A stretch of DNA of 64,000 nucleotides, from the NCBI GenBank assembly GCA_044507525.1, contig JBIQJM010000007.1:1-64000 (forward strand), in the 5' to 3' direction. This document shows, one piece after another, positions 9,215 to 17,517 of the stretch. The stretch comes from Zeimonas sp044507525 (GTDB lineage Bacteria; Pseudomonadota; Gammaproteobacteria; Burkholderiales; Burkholderiaceae_E). Position numbers and translations under genes: made by a program. Position 1 is the first letter of the stretch. Each line of letters begins with the position of its first letter. The notes beneath the pieces were generated by a model. The model had not been told where the DNA came from and did not search any database. It saw only the letters and a program-made list of their open reading frames with translations.

Positions 9215-10293
9215 CGATCGAGCCCCAGGTGGCGAGCCGGGTTGGTCTTGAAGATCTTCGTCACCTCTTCCTGCGTGACGCCGTAGGCAAGCAGCACTTT
9301 CGCGAGCCAGCGCAGTCCGTCGATGTGCGCGAGGTTCTGCACCTGGCCCGAATCGGTGCCGATGACCATGTGGTCGCTGAAGGCCTTGATCGTCTTGATG
9401 TACCAGCGGAAGCCTTCGATGAAGCGGATGTTCACCGACGCGACGCCCATCAGCCCGATCGCGATCCCCTCGGACGCCAGTTCGCGGAAGTTCTCCATCG
9501 TGTGCTTGCTGTGGATCAGCGTCGGGTGGACCGACTCCATCCGCTTGACCCCGGCCTTCTTCGCCTCCTCGAAGAGGATCTTCAGGTCCTGGTACGGGTA
9601 ATGGCCGCAGCAGAGGACGAGATCGTTGTCGGCGATGATGCTGAGGATCTCGCGCATCTCGGGGATCAGGCGGTTGCGCTCGTCGAGGAAGCGGATTCCC
9701 TCGTTCTTCCGGTTGAACACGACGTACTGGTGCCAGTACGAGTCGGCCATCGGCATCCAGACGCAGCGGAAGTTCGGAAAGCCCAGGCACTTGCGCACCG
9801 CTTCGGGATTGATTCCGCCGGCCGGCTTGTTCAGCGTCACGCCGCCGAGGATCTGCGTGGGCTGCAGGTCGTTCTCGCGCGCGAACTTGTCGACCGCGCG
9901 CTGCGTGAGGCCGTTGCGCGATGCCGACGGGCTGTACCAGGTCTTGATGACGATCGCCCGCATGCCGGCTTTCGTCGCGTTGATGCCGATCTCGTCCTCG
10001 TACTGCGAGCGCTCGAAGGGATCCGACGCACCGTGCACGTGCGTGTCGATCGAGCCGCGCATGATGTCGTCGATCAACTCCTCGGTGATGCGCGTCTTGT
10101 TCTCGTAGCGGCCGTACTCGAGCTGCATCATCTCGATGACCTGCTTGAGCAGATAGCGCTTGACGTCGTCGCTGACGTTCTCGATGTCGAGCGGGATCAG
10201 CTTGAGGAACTCCTCGACGCGCTCCGGCGGCGCCTCGTAGTTCAGGAGGTCTTCCAGGCTGATGTGCTTGCTGCTTTCGACGATTCCGGACAT
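9211..10293 (-). CDS. Metal-dependent hydrolase of the amidohydrolase type (DUF6282-like)
   Basis: This 360-aa soluble protein has a pattern typical of a TIM-barrel metallohydrolase. There is an HxH pair in IDTHVHGASDPF (about residue 82), later histidines in CCGHYPYQD and SVHPTLIHSKHT, and a terminal Asp in VIGTDSGQ. The first 75 residues form a charged helical extension (SLEDLLNYEAPPERVEEFLK). The start is an ATG with GAGGAA about 6 nt upstream. It is the first structural gene of the tct/MmgE unit, so it likely processes the imported compound or an early intermediate. The exact reaction cannot be assigned. Confidence 0.75.
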   Translation of the reverse strand: MSGIVESSKHISLEDLLNYEAPPERVEEFLKLIPLDIENVSDDVKRYLLKQVIEMMQLEYGRYENKTRITEELIDDIMRGSIDTHVHGASDPFERSQYEDEIGINATKAGMRAIVIKTWYSPSASRNGLTQRAVDKFARENDLQPTQILGGVTLNKPAGGINPEAVRKCLGFPNFRCVWMPMADSYWHQYVVFNRKNEGIRFLDERNRLIPEMREILSIIADNDLVLCCGHYPYQDLKILFEEAKKAGVKRMESVHPTLIHSKHTMENFRELASEGIAIGLMGVASVNIRFIEGFRWYIKTIKAFSDHMVIGTDSGQVQNLAHIDGLRWLAKVLLAYGVTQEEVTKIFKTNPARHLGLDR

Positions 10294-10327
10294 CGGGTTT
10301 CCTCGGTTGAGTCGCTTGGACCAGGGT

Positions 10328-10376
10328 GTTTCGGACGGTCGTTCCGTTTCGGTCGGCTCGACGGGGTTTCGGACGG
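10328..10376. repeat. Three near-identical 11-mers (GTTTCGGWCGG) between gntR and hydrolase genes
   Basis: GTTTCGGACGG occurs at 10328-10338 and 10366-10376, with GTTTCGGTCGG at 10346-10356. The starts are 18 and 20 bp apart, close to two helical turns, all in the same orientation. They fill the 98-bp gap between the regulator gene and the first structural gene. They may be binding sites for the adjacent GntR-type regulator, but the repeats are also GC-rich and could be incidental. Confidence 0.55.
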
Positions 10377-10391
10377 CGCTTCGAGCGCGGT

Positions 10392-11150
10392 TCAGCTCGC
10401 CCGCGGAACCAGCGTGGCCGCGAAGCGATAGCGGGTCGGGTGGTACAGCGCGTCGACGGCTTCGAGCAGCGCACCGCTGTTCGAGACGTAGGCGCGCACG
10501 ATGCGAAGGATCGGCGTGCCGGCGGCGATGCCCAGGTGTTTGGCAACCCGCTTGTCGGCAATCGCGGCTTCGACCACCTGCATCGCGTGGTGCACGGTCT
10601 GGCGAGACTTCGCCTCCACCAGCTTGATCGGCGACACCGGCCCTTCGAGCTCGCTCCACGAGAAGAGCGCCGCCGACTCGTGCGGAAAGAAGAACTTCGC
10701 GAACGACAGCGGACCCTCGGACAGATGGTTCACCGCGGTCACGCAATACACCGGCTCGACGAACGGCGAGCCGAGCATCGAGACGACCTCCGTCGGGAGG
10801 TCCGCCGTCGATACCTCGAGGACCTTCAGCCGGTTCAGCGGAACGACGTCTTCGATGAAGCCGGTGAGCGAGACGGCCTTCACGTACTGGTCGGGCGTGC
10901 TCACGAAGGTGCCCACGCCCCGGCGCCTGACGACGAGGCGTCGCTGGACCAGCTCCTCGAGCGCGCGCCGCACGGTGATGCGGCTGACCCCGAAGTTCTC
11001 GCAGAGCTGGCCTTCCGAGGGCAGCGACGACCCCGGCGCGATCGCGCCGTTGCGGATGCGCTCCTCGAGCGCGCGCGAAACACGCCGGTAGAGCGGAGCG
11101 AGATCGGCGACCTCGGCGGAAAGATCGAATTCGGAGGCTTGAGTTGTCAT
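10392..11150 (-). CDS. GntR-family transcriptional regulator, HutC/UTRA subfamily
   Basis: This 252-aa regulator has an N-terminal winged helix (LYRRVSRALEERIRNGAIAP, SLPSEGQLCENFGVSRITVR, RALEELVQRRLVVRRRGVGT) and a C-terminal UTRA effector domain (ending DALYHPTRYRFAATLVPRAS). Phe/Tyr/Arg positions in the final strand are typical of HutC-type sensors. It is the first gene of the tct/hydrolase/MmgE unit and most likely controls it in response to the imported substrate or its product. Confidence 0.9.
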   Translation of the reverse strand: MTTQASEFDLSAEVADLAPLYRRVSRALEERIRNGAIAPGSSLPSEGQLCENFGVSRITVRRALEELVQRRLVVRRRGVGTFVSTPDQYVKAVSLTGFIEDVVPLNRLKVLEVSTADLPTEVVSMLGSPFVEPVYCVTAVNHLSEGPLSFAKFFFPHESAALFSWSELEGPVSPIKLVEAKSRQTVHHAMQVVEAAIADKRVAKHLGIAAGTPILRIVRAYVSNSGALLEAVDALYHPTRYRFAATLVPRAS

Positions 11151-11163
11151 AACAGCATAACAA
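11144..11163. promoter_or_regulatory. Possible GntR operator at the gntR start codon
   Basis: The sequence has TTGT at one end and ACAA at the other, with two copies of the 6-mer ATAACA/ATAACA inside (CATAACAGCATAACAA). It covers the gntR start codon. Partial symmetry at the start of an autoregulated-type gene suggests an operator. The match to any known GntR consensus is weak. The rest of the 11151-11371 gap holds no gene. Confidence 0.3.
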
Positions 11164-11371
11164 GTGGTGGAAGTCTAGGCGGGAACCGGGGGCAGGGTCA
11201 AGTACGTGAAAACCGGTGTGCGGCGAGCGACCGGGACCGACGCGGGCGCATCGTTCACCCTCTTGAACGAGCGGTCACGTTGACAGCGAAACCCGGGTAT
11301 GAATACGCTGCGCGGCCCAGCGCCATCGGACCTTCCCCGGCACCAGGGTTCGTGTTTGAAGAGGCAAGCGG

Positions 11372-12148
11372 ATGAAGCAGCCCCCGTCACCCGTCAAGTC
11401 GGCGTCCCGGGTCCTCGACCTGCTCGAGCTCTTCTCGAACGCACTGGCACCTCTCGGCGTCTCGACGATCGCGAAGCGGCTGCAGCTGCCCAAGAGCAGC
11501 GTCTGCATGCTGCTCGGCACGCTGGAACGTCGTGGCTTCATCACGTCCGACGAGAACCGCCGCTTCCAGCTGCACCCGTCGTTCAGCGCCGAAGCGCGCG
11601 CATGGATCGGCGGATCGCGCGGTTGGCTGATACGCGAAGCGCGCAAGGAAATGGAACAGCTGGTCGAGTCGACGCGGGAAAGCTGCTTCCTGTCGGTGCT
11701 CGAGCCCGACTGGCACATCCAGTACATCGAAAAGCTCGTGAGTCCCCAGGACCTGCGGATCGACTCGGCGACGGGCGTGAAGTTTCCCCCCAACTTCGGA
11801 AGCAGCGGAATCGTTCTGCTGGCGTTCCAGCGCGACGTCGAGCTCGATCGCTTTCTCGAGGAGCGTCCGCTGCGGCGATCCACTCCGAAGACGATCTGCG
11901 ATCCGCGCCGCCTGCGACAGGAGGTTTCGATCGTCCGGAGCCGTGGATACGCCATCGCGGAGTCGACGCACTACGAACACGTCTCCAGCGTAGCCGCGCC
12001 GATCCGGAACAACCGCGACGAGGTGACCGCTGCGATCGGAATCGGCGCGCCGACTGCACGGTTCCCCGCCGTTCGCGAAAGAGCCATCGCCGGCGTGCTG
12101 CGGGCGGCGAGCCTGCTCAGCTCCCGGCTCGCCGGCTCCCAGGCTTGA
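11372..12148 (+). CDS. IclR-family transcriptional regulator
   Basis: This 258-aa regulator has a winged-helix domain (SASRVLDLLELFSNALAPLG, STIAKRLQLPKSSVCMLLGT, LERRGFITSD) and an IclR effector domain (SATGVKFPPNFGSSGIVLLA to AAIGIGAPTARFPAVRERAI). It is convergent with the large minus-strand cluster (12184-20576) and nothing else nearby lacks a regulator, so it is the best candidate to control the selenoprotein/CoA pathway. A Cys sits at ESCFLSVLEPDWHIQYIEKL, in the domain that normally binds small acids. The ligand is unknown. Confidence 0.85.
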   Translation: MKQPPSPVKSASRVLDLLELFSNALAPLGVSTIAKRLQLPKSSVCMLLGTLERRGFITSDENRRFQLHPSFSAEARAWIGGSRGWLIREARKEMEQLVESTRESCFLSVLEPDWHIQYIEKLVSPQDLRIDSATGVKFPPNFGSSGIVLLAFQRDVELDRFLEERPLRRSTPKTICDPRRLRQEVSIVRSRGYAIAESTHYEHVSSVAAPIRNNRDEVTAAIGIGAPTARFPAVRERAIAGVLRAASLLSSRLAGSQA

Positions 12149-12183
12149 GGTCGCGGCGGGGTTCCGCCGCGCTCCGATGGTTG

Positions 12184-12684
12184 CTACTTCTTCGGTCGCG
12201 CCATCCCGATCATCGACGCCTTGGCGATCGTGTTGAACGTCAGGTGGAAGCCCACCAGCGCGGCAGACGTGTCCGGCGTGACGGGAAGCTGTTCCACCGA
12301 CAATGCGAAGACCGTGAAGACATAGCGGTGCGGACCGTCCGGCGGACAGGGGCCTGCATAGCCCGGCGCGCCGAAGTCCGTCCGCGTCTGCATCGCCCCC
12401 CTGGGCAGCGCGCTTCCCTGCGGCTCACCCGCGCCTTCCGCCAGCGAGCGCACGTCCGCAGGAACGTTGACGACGAGCCAGTGCCAGAAGCCGCTGCCGG
12501 TGGGCGCGTCGGGGTCGAAGCACGTGATGGCGAAGCTCTTCGTACCCTGGGGCACGTCCGACCATTCCAGATGCGGCGACCGGTTGCCGCCGTCGCAGCC
12601 GAATCCGAACGCTGCCGAAAGGATCTGCGGCGCGGACAGATAATCGCCGTCCCCGAAATTGTCGCTTCTCAGCTTCATCGACAT
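12184..12684 (-). CDS. YbhB/YbcL-type phosphatidylethanolamine-binding-like protein (PEBP)
   Basis: This 166-aa soluble protein belongs to the bacterial branch of the PEBP/Raf-kinase-inhibitor-like family. Family motifs are SPHLEWSDVPQGTKSFAITC, the ligand-pocket DPDAPTGSGFWHW and the later GYAGPCPPDGPHRYVFTVFA. The length is normal. There is a strong Shine-Dalgarno (GGAGGAGG) just before the ATG. It is 21 nt downstream of an ABC permease gene and is probably cotranscribed with it. Bacterial PEBPs have no agreed biochemical role, so its link to the pathway is only positional. Confidence 0.88.
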   Translation of the reverse strand: MSMKLRSDNFGDGDYLSAPQILSAAFGFGCDGGNRSPHLEWSDVPQGTKSFAITCFDPDAPTGSGFWHWLVVNVPADVRSLAEGAGEPQGSALPRGAMQTRTDFGAPGYAGPCPPDGPHRYVFTVFALSVEQLPVTPDTSAALVGFHLTFNTIAKASMIGMARPKK

Positions 12685-12705
12685 ACCCTCCTCCTGCAGA
12701 GACGC

Positions 12706-13497
12706 TCAGGACCGCTTTGCGTTCCGGGCGACACGTCGCTCGACGACCAGCAAGCCCGCGTTGATCACCAGCGCGATCAACGACAGCACGAGCGCGATGC
12801 CGAAGATCCGCTCGATGTCGTTGAGCGCGATGGCCTTGAAGAGCTCCTGCCCCATGCCCTGGCGCGTGCCCAGCATCTCGCCGACGATCACGCCGAGAAA
12901 GCTGAGACAGAACGAATACCGTGTGGCCGTCGCAATCGACGGCGCGGCCACCGGCAGCACGATCTCGAAGAAGACCTTCCAGGGACTCAAGCGGTAGGAG
13001 GCCGCGACCTTCAGGAGGATCGGGGGGATCGCCCTGACCGCCCCGAAGGTGATGATGGCGACGGGAAAGACCGCGCTGATGAACGCGAATGCGATCGATG
13101 CCTTCAGGCTGATGCCGAACGTCAGAATGACGACCGGATAGAGCACGACCTTCGGAATCGAATAGATCCACACCAGGATCGGCTCCCAGACATCCGCCCA
13201 GAAGCGATTGAGCCCGACGACGAGGCTGAAGCCGACGCCCGCGACCGTCGCCAGGACGAACGCCGCGGCGGTTGCCGTCAGGGTCTCCTGCAGCGCCCGC
13301 TGGACCCAGCCGCGCCGCGCGCCCTCGAGAATGGCGTGGACCGCTTCCCACGGCGATGCCACCGCAAACGGCAGCCAGCTCGCGAGCGCCGCCCAAACGG
13401 CAAGGATCAGCAGCGGAAACGCGAGCGGCGTCAGGCAAGCCTCGACGCGGATCCCGTTCTTGCGCACGACAGGCGCGACAGGCGCAGTGGCAGACAT
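12706..13497 (-). CDS. ABC transporter permease, NitT/TauT type (second permease)
   Basis: This 263-aa inner-membrane permease of the BPD type has about six hydrophobic helices. The EAA-like loop falls around YRLSPWKVFFEIVLPVAAPS. It is paired with a second permease immediately upstream, and its ATG overlaps that gene's stop (ATGA). Two non-identical permeases plus one ATPase and one receptor make a complete nitrate/sulfonate/taurine-class importer. A longer frame exists upstream but would run through the neighbouring permease, so the overlapping ATG was chosen. Confidence 0.88.
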   Translation of the reverse strand: MSATAPVAPVVRKNGIRVEACLTPLAFPLLILAVWAALASWLPFAVASPWEAVHAILEGARRGWVQRALQETLTATAAAFVLATVAGVGFSLVVGLNRFWADVWEPILVWIYSIPKVVLYPVVILTFGISLKASIAFAFISAVFPVAIITFGAVRAIPPILLKVAASYRLSPWKVFFEIVLPVAAPSIATATRYSFCLSFLGVIVGEMLGTRQGMGQELFKAIALNDIERIFGIALVLSLIALVINAGLLVVERRVARNAKRS

Positions 13498-14252
13498 CAG
13501 CGGCTCGCGGTCAATCGCCTGGTACCGAATCGCGATGCGGAATCGAGGAGGATGCCGAGCGCGAAGACGACCAGAATCGCCCCCCACATCTCCTTGAACT
13601 CGAAGCTGTTGTAGTAGAGGTGGACGAGGTACCCGATACCGCTGTCGGACAGGATGAACTCGGAAGCGATCACGCCGAGCATCGAGTACGTGACCGCCAG
13701 CCGCACCCCGGTGGCGATCTGCGGCCATGCACCGGACAGGTGGATCGTCACGGCGCGCCGGAACGGTCCGACGTGATACGCGTCAGCCACCTTGTCCCAG
13801 GAAGGACGAAGATGTGCCAGGCCTTCGACGGTGGCGATGATCACCGCGACGATGGCCCACGCGAACGCGATCAGCACGATGGGAACCCGGTTCGCGCCGA
13901 ACATCACGATCAACACCGGGTAGAAGGCGAATATCGGTATCGCGTAGTAGCTCGTCAGGTAGGACGAGATCGCGCGGTAGACCCGAGGCAGCTTCCACAG
14001 CGCGTACCCGATCGCGATGCCGAGAATCGTCGACGAGACGAAGGCAATCGCGATCGACACGAGGCTGACCAGGAGGTGCTCGAAGAGCTTGCCGGAGGCA
14101 GCGACCTGGTAGACGCCGACCAGCATCTCGGACATCGGAAGGATCGCCAGCCTGCTGGCCGGGCCGAGCAGCCGCGGACCGATCTCGAGGGCCGCGCCCA
14201 TCGCGCCGAGGACCGCGCAACGGGCAAGCAGAACGCGCGTCGAATAGCTCAT
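13497..14252 (-). CDS. ABC transporter permease, NitT/TauT type (first permease)
   Basis: This 251-aa membrane protein has about six helices and an EAA-type cytoplasmic loop near DAYHVGPFRRAVTIHLSGAW. Start and stop overlap both neighbours by four bases (ATGA on each side), so the four transporter genes form one translationally coupled unit. It forms a heterodimeric pore with the permease encoded just downstream. Confidence 0.88.
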   Translation of the reverse strand: MSYSTRVLLARCAVLGAMGAALEIGPRLLGPASRLAILPMSEMLVGVYQVAASGKLFEHLLVSLVSIAIAFVSSTILGIAIGYALWKLPRVYRAISSYLTSYYAIPIFAFYPVLIVMFGANRVPIVLIAFAWAIVAVIIATVEGLAHLRPSWDKVADAYHVGPFRRAVTIHLSGAWPQIATGVRLAVTYSMLGVIASEFILSDSGIGYLVHLYYNSFEFKEMWGAILVVFALGILLDSASRFGTRRLTASR

Positions 14253-15028
14253 GATGCCGGCACTGCCGATCGACCGGACTTCAGCTGCTGCCACAGCGTC
14301 GCCGTCATCCGTGCGAAGCCGGGCGACCCCAGCGTGTCGGACGAACGATCCTTGCCGCACGGGCTCTCGATGACGTCGTGCACCCTTCCCGGCCTGGCCG
14401 TCATCACGACGACCCTGTCTGCGAGCATCGCGGCCTCGCTGAGGCTGTGAGTGATGAACACGATGGTGCATCCGGTGGTGCGCCAGATGCGCAGGAGCTC
14501 GTCGCCGAGCTCCAGGCGGCTCTGCTCGTCGAGCGCACCGAAGGGTTCGTCCATGAGCAGCAGCTTGGGCCGGGGGGCGAGCGCACGCCCCAGCGCGACC
14601 CGCTGCTTCATTCCACCCGAGAGCTGGGGCGGCCGATGACGTTCGAAGCCTCCGAGCCCCACGAGCCTGACCATCTGACTGACGGTCGCACTGCGTTCGG
14701 AGCGCGGCACCGCGCGATGGCGCAGGCTGAACTCGATGTTCTGCTCGACCGTGAGCCAGGGGAAGGTGGAGTCTTCCTGGAACACGACGCCGATGTCCTC
14801 GTTGGGGCTGTCGATGCGGCGCCCCTCGATCGTGACCTCGCCGTCGGTGGGCTTGCGGAAGCCTCCGATGACTTCGAGGAGGCTCGTCTTGCCGCACCCG
14901 CTCGGGCCGATGATCGCAACGAATTCACCCTTCGATACTTCGAGGTCCACCCTGTCGAGGGCAATGACCGGTGCCGAACTCGAAGTCGTCGCACCGTAGC
15001 GCACGGACACGGTCTGCAGTCTCAGCAT
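14249..15028 (-). CDS. ABC transporter ATP-binding protein, NitT/TauT type
   Basis: This 259-aa ATPase has Walker A in IIGPSGCGKTSLLEVIGG, a Q-loop in GVVFQEDSTFPWLTVEQN, the ABC signature LSGGMKQRVALGRALA, Walker B in LLLMDEPFGALD, and the H-loop in VFITHSLSEA. It powers import by the two adjacent permeases. ATG 15028 was chosen, 22 nt after the receptor gene stop, although the Shine-Dalgarno there is weak. The open frame extends upstream into the receptor gene. Confidence 0.9.
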   Translation of the reverse strand: MLRLQTVSVRYGATTSSSAPVIALDRVDLEVSKGEFVAIIGPSGCGKTSLLEVIGGFRKPTDGEVTIEGRRIDSPNEDIGVVFQEDSTFPWLTVEQNIEFSLRHRAVPRSERSATVSQMVRLVGLGGFERHRPPQLSGGMKQRVALGRALAPRPKLLLMDEPFGALDEQSRLELGDELLRIWRTTGCTIVFITHSLSEAAMLADRVVVMTARPGRVHDVIESPCGKDRSSDTLGSPGFARMTATLWQQLKSGRSAVPAS

Positions 15029-15050
15029 GCCATTTCGCCGGATGAGGCGT

Positions 15051-16139
15051 TCACTTGGCGCGCGTCGGATTGCTGAATTTCCCGATGTCCACGCGCGGCG
15101 CATCGTTCGGCAGGTACGTCTGGTCCAGGATCTCCTTCCACGGCACGACTTGATCCGGCTTCAGACTGCCGAGCAGGCGCATTCCTTCGATCGCGACCTC
15201 CATGGCTTCCTGGTCGAACCCGACGCCATAGTAGGCTTTCACGCCTCCGGTCGCCTCCATCGCCTTCAGCGTGGACAAGGCCGCCGGTAGCGAAATCTCG
15301 GCTTTCTCCGAATACAGCCTGGCCGCTTCCTCGAGGTTGTCGGCGATCCAGTCGACCGCCGCCTGGCGTGCCCGGAGAAATCCCTTCACCGCATCCGGAT
15401 TCGCCTTGGCGAACTGCGGGTTGACCACCCACACCGCTTGCTGGAACTTGGGGACATTGTCCGAAACCTTGTGGATCGGTCGCAATCCCTTGCCGGCGCG
15501 CGAGAAGAACGGCTCCGCTGCGGAAGTCACCTCCAGGCTCCCGCCGCGAACCGCCGTGAAACCGCCGCCGAGACCTCCCGTAGGACGCGAGTTGATCTTG
15601 GCATGGTCGAAGCCCGCGCGCTGCAACGTCAGGTACAGCAGCGCCTGGGTGGCGGAGTTGGGGCTCGAATAGCCGAAGGTCGCGTTCGACTGCACGGCGT
15701 CGGCGAGGCTGCCGATCCTGGAGTCATCCGCTACGACCAGCGTGAAGGTGGGAACCCGGCTGGCATCGCTCTCGATCACCGGCAGCGGGGCACCTGCGAT
15801 GTTCGCCTGCACGGCCGCAGGGAATCCCACGACACCCATGTCCATTCCCCCGGTCAGCAGGTTCCGGACGGTAGTACCGCCTCCCTCCGAACTCACGATG
15901 CTGCCGATCTTGATGCCTTCCTTCTCGAAGAAGCCCTGCTCGATTCCCACGAAGACAGGCACGCAGTAGTCGAGCAGCGGGAACGTGCTGATCGTGAGAT
16001 TGACCGTCACCATCGGCTTCGCCGGGTCGCTCTTGCCGTCACGCGCCAGCGCATTGCCGGTGGCGAATGCCATTCCGACCAGTACGATCGGGGCCACCAG
16101 CCTGTTCCTCAGCCCAGTCAACCGGCTCAGTACGAACAT
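15051..16139 (-). CDS. ABC transporter substrate-binding protein, NMT1/TauA/SsuA-like
   Basis: This 362-aa periplasmic receptor has a signal peptide (NRLVAPIVLVGMAFATGNALA, cleavage near residue 35). The mature domain starts with VTVNLTISTFPLLDYCVPVF, then the family features GIEQGFFEKEGIKIG and GGTTVRNLLTGGMDMGVVGF. The ATG has an excellent Shine-Dalgarno (GAGGAGG). The family binds sulfonates, nitrate, thiamine precursors or aromatic acids, and the ligand cannot be told from sequence. Being in the same operon direction as the CoA-transferase and selenoprotein genes, it plausibly imports their substrate. Confidence 0.87.
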   Translation of the reverse strand: MFVLSRLTGLRNRLVAPIVLVGMAFATGNALARDGKSDPAKPMVTVNLTISTFPLLDYCVPVFVGIEQGFFEKEGIKIGSIVSSEGGGTTVRNLLTGGMDMGVVGFPAAVQANIAGAPLPVIESDASRVPTFTLVVADDSRIGSLADAVQSNATFGYSSPNSATQALLYLTLQRAGFDHAKINSRPTGGLGGGFTAVRGGSLEVTSAAEPFFSRAGKGLRPIHKVSDNVPKFQQAVWVVNPQFAKANPDAVKGFLRARQAAVDWIADNLEEAARLYSEKAEISLPAALSTLKAMEATGGVKAYYGVGFDQEAMEVAIEGMRLLGSLKPDQVVPWKEILDQTYLPNDAPRVDIGKFSNPTRAK

Positions 16140-16227
16140 CGTCTTCCTCCTCTGTCGAACGTTGCACCGTTCATTTGCGACACACGGCCCACGCGCGCAG
16201 CCACGGATCATGGCGCGTCCGTGAGAC

Positions 16228-17511
16228 TCAGTGATCCATTCTTGTTGTCGATTCGTACAATTCCTTGCGGAACTCCGGCGCCGCCACCTCGACGAGCGCG
16301 ATGGCGCGCTCGGCCACCGTGCGATCGCGGAGCTCCGCCACCCCCCACTCCGTCACTACATAATCCACGTCGACGCGAGCCGTCGTCACCGGGGTGTCCG
16401 CGGCCAGCCGGGGAACGATTCGCGACCTGCCATTGGACGTCGACGGCAATGCGATGATCGCTGCTCCCTGCGCGCAACCGTGCGCACCCCGGAAGAAGTC
16501 CGCCTGTCCTCCGATGCCGGCGACCTGCCGACCGTTCAGGAACTCGGCGTTCACCTGTCCCAGCAGATCGACTTCGATCGCGGAATTGATCGCGACGAAA
16601 CGATCGATCGAGGCCAGCACCTGCTGCGCGTGCGTGTGCCGCGAACTCCGCAGCGACACACGCGGCGATTCATTGATTCGTGCATACAGTTCCGTCGAGC
16701 CGACGACCATTCCGGCGGTGACGACCCTCGCCCGCCCGTCCAGGCTCTCGGCGACTCTCATCATGGAGTCGGTGAGGATTCCCGAATGGAACGCCGCGAT
16801 CTTTCCGTCCGACGCGAGCCTGTTCACGACGGCGTCCGGAACGCTGCCGATGCCGACCTGCACGGTACTGCCCTGCTTCACGACGCGGGAGACGTTCTTC
16901 GCGATCTCGAGCTCCACCGCTCCGAAGACCGACGGTCGGCTGGTCAGGAGCGCGTTGTCGGTCTCGGCGTAGAAGTCGATTCGCGTCGTGTGAATGCGAG
17001 TGTCGCCACCGACGCGCGGAATCCTCGGGTTCAGTTCGGCGATGACGACGCCGGCCGCCTGCAGCAGATCGCACTCGAGCGAGGCGCTGACGCCGAGATT
17101 GCAGTATCCCTCCTGATCGGGCGGCGACACCTGGACCATCACGACGTCGGGCGGGAACCTTCGAAGCATCGTGGGAACGATCTCCGACCAGTGGGACGGC
17201 AGGTAGTCGACCCTTCCCGCGAGAATCCCGTCAGCCAGCTTCGGGGCGCCGATGAAGGCGACCGGATTCGTTGCGAACCTGTTCCCGCCGTTCGCGAACT
17301 CGCAGGCGTTCACGCCTGCCACCGGCACGACCAGCAAGCGCGGATCGCAGTGGTGCGCCACGTCGAGCAATGCTCGATGCAGCACCTGCGGCTCGGATGC
17401 GCCCTGCTGCACGAAGACGTTTCCGCCGCGCGGCATCACGTGGGCAAGATCGGACGGTGCAATCTTCCTGCCGGCCATCCTCGCTTCGATCCTGGAAGTG
17501 GCTGCACCCAT
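16228..17511 (-). CDS. Acetyl-CoA hydrolase/4-hydroxybutyrate CoA-transferase family protein
   Basis: This 427-aa class I-type CoA-transferase moves CoA between carboxylic acids. Seen motifs are VMVQVSPPDQEGYCNLGVSA, the catalytic-glutamate region IDFYAETDNALLTS, the oxyanion/CoA loop VQVGIGSVPDAVVNRLASDG, and the family hallmark VAGIGGQADFFRGAHG. The length matches Cat1/4-hydroxybutyrate CoA-transferases. It begins 6 nt after the stop of the upstream CaiB-type gene, so the two are cotranscribed. Having two mechanistically different CoA-transferase types side by side suggests separate activation and release steps in one pathway. Confidence 0.88.
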   Translation of the reverse strand: MGAATSRIEARMAGRKIAPSDLAHVMPRGGNVFVQQGASEPQVLHRALLDVAHHCDPRLLVVPVAGVNACEFANGGNRFATNPVAFIGAPKLADGILAGRVDYLPSHWSEIVPTMLRRFPPDVVMVQVSPPDQEGYCNLGVSASLECDLLQAAGVVIAELNPRIPRVGGDTRIHTTRIDFYAETDNALLTSRPSVFGAVELEIAKNVSRVVKQGSTVQVGIGSVPDAVVNRLASDGKIAAFHSGILTDSMMRVAESLDGRARVVTAGMVVGSTELYARINESPRVSLRSSRHTHAQQVLASIDRFVAINSAIEVDLLGQVNAEFLNGRQVAGIGGQADFFRGAHGCAQGAAIIALPSTSNGRSRIVPRLAADTPVTTARVDVDYVVTEWGVAELRDRTVAERAIALVEVAAPEFRKELYESTTRMDH

Positions 17512-17517
17512 GTGCGT

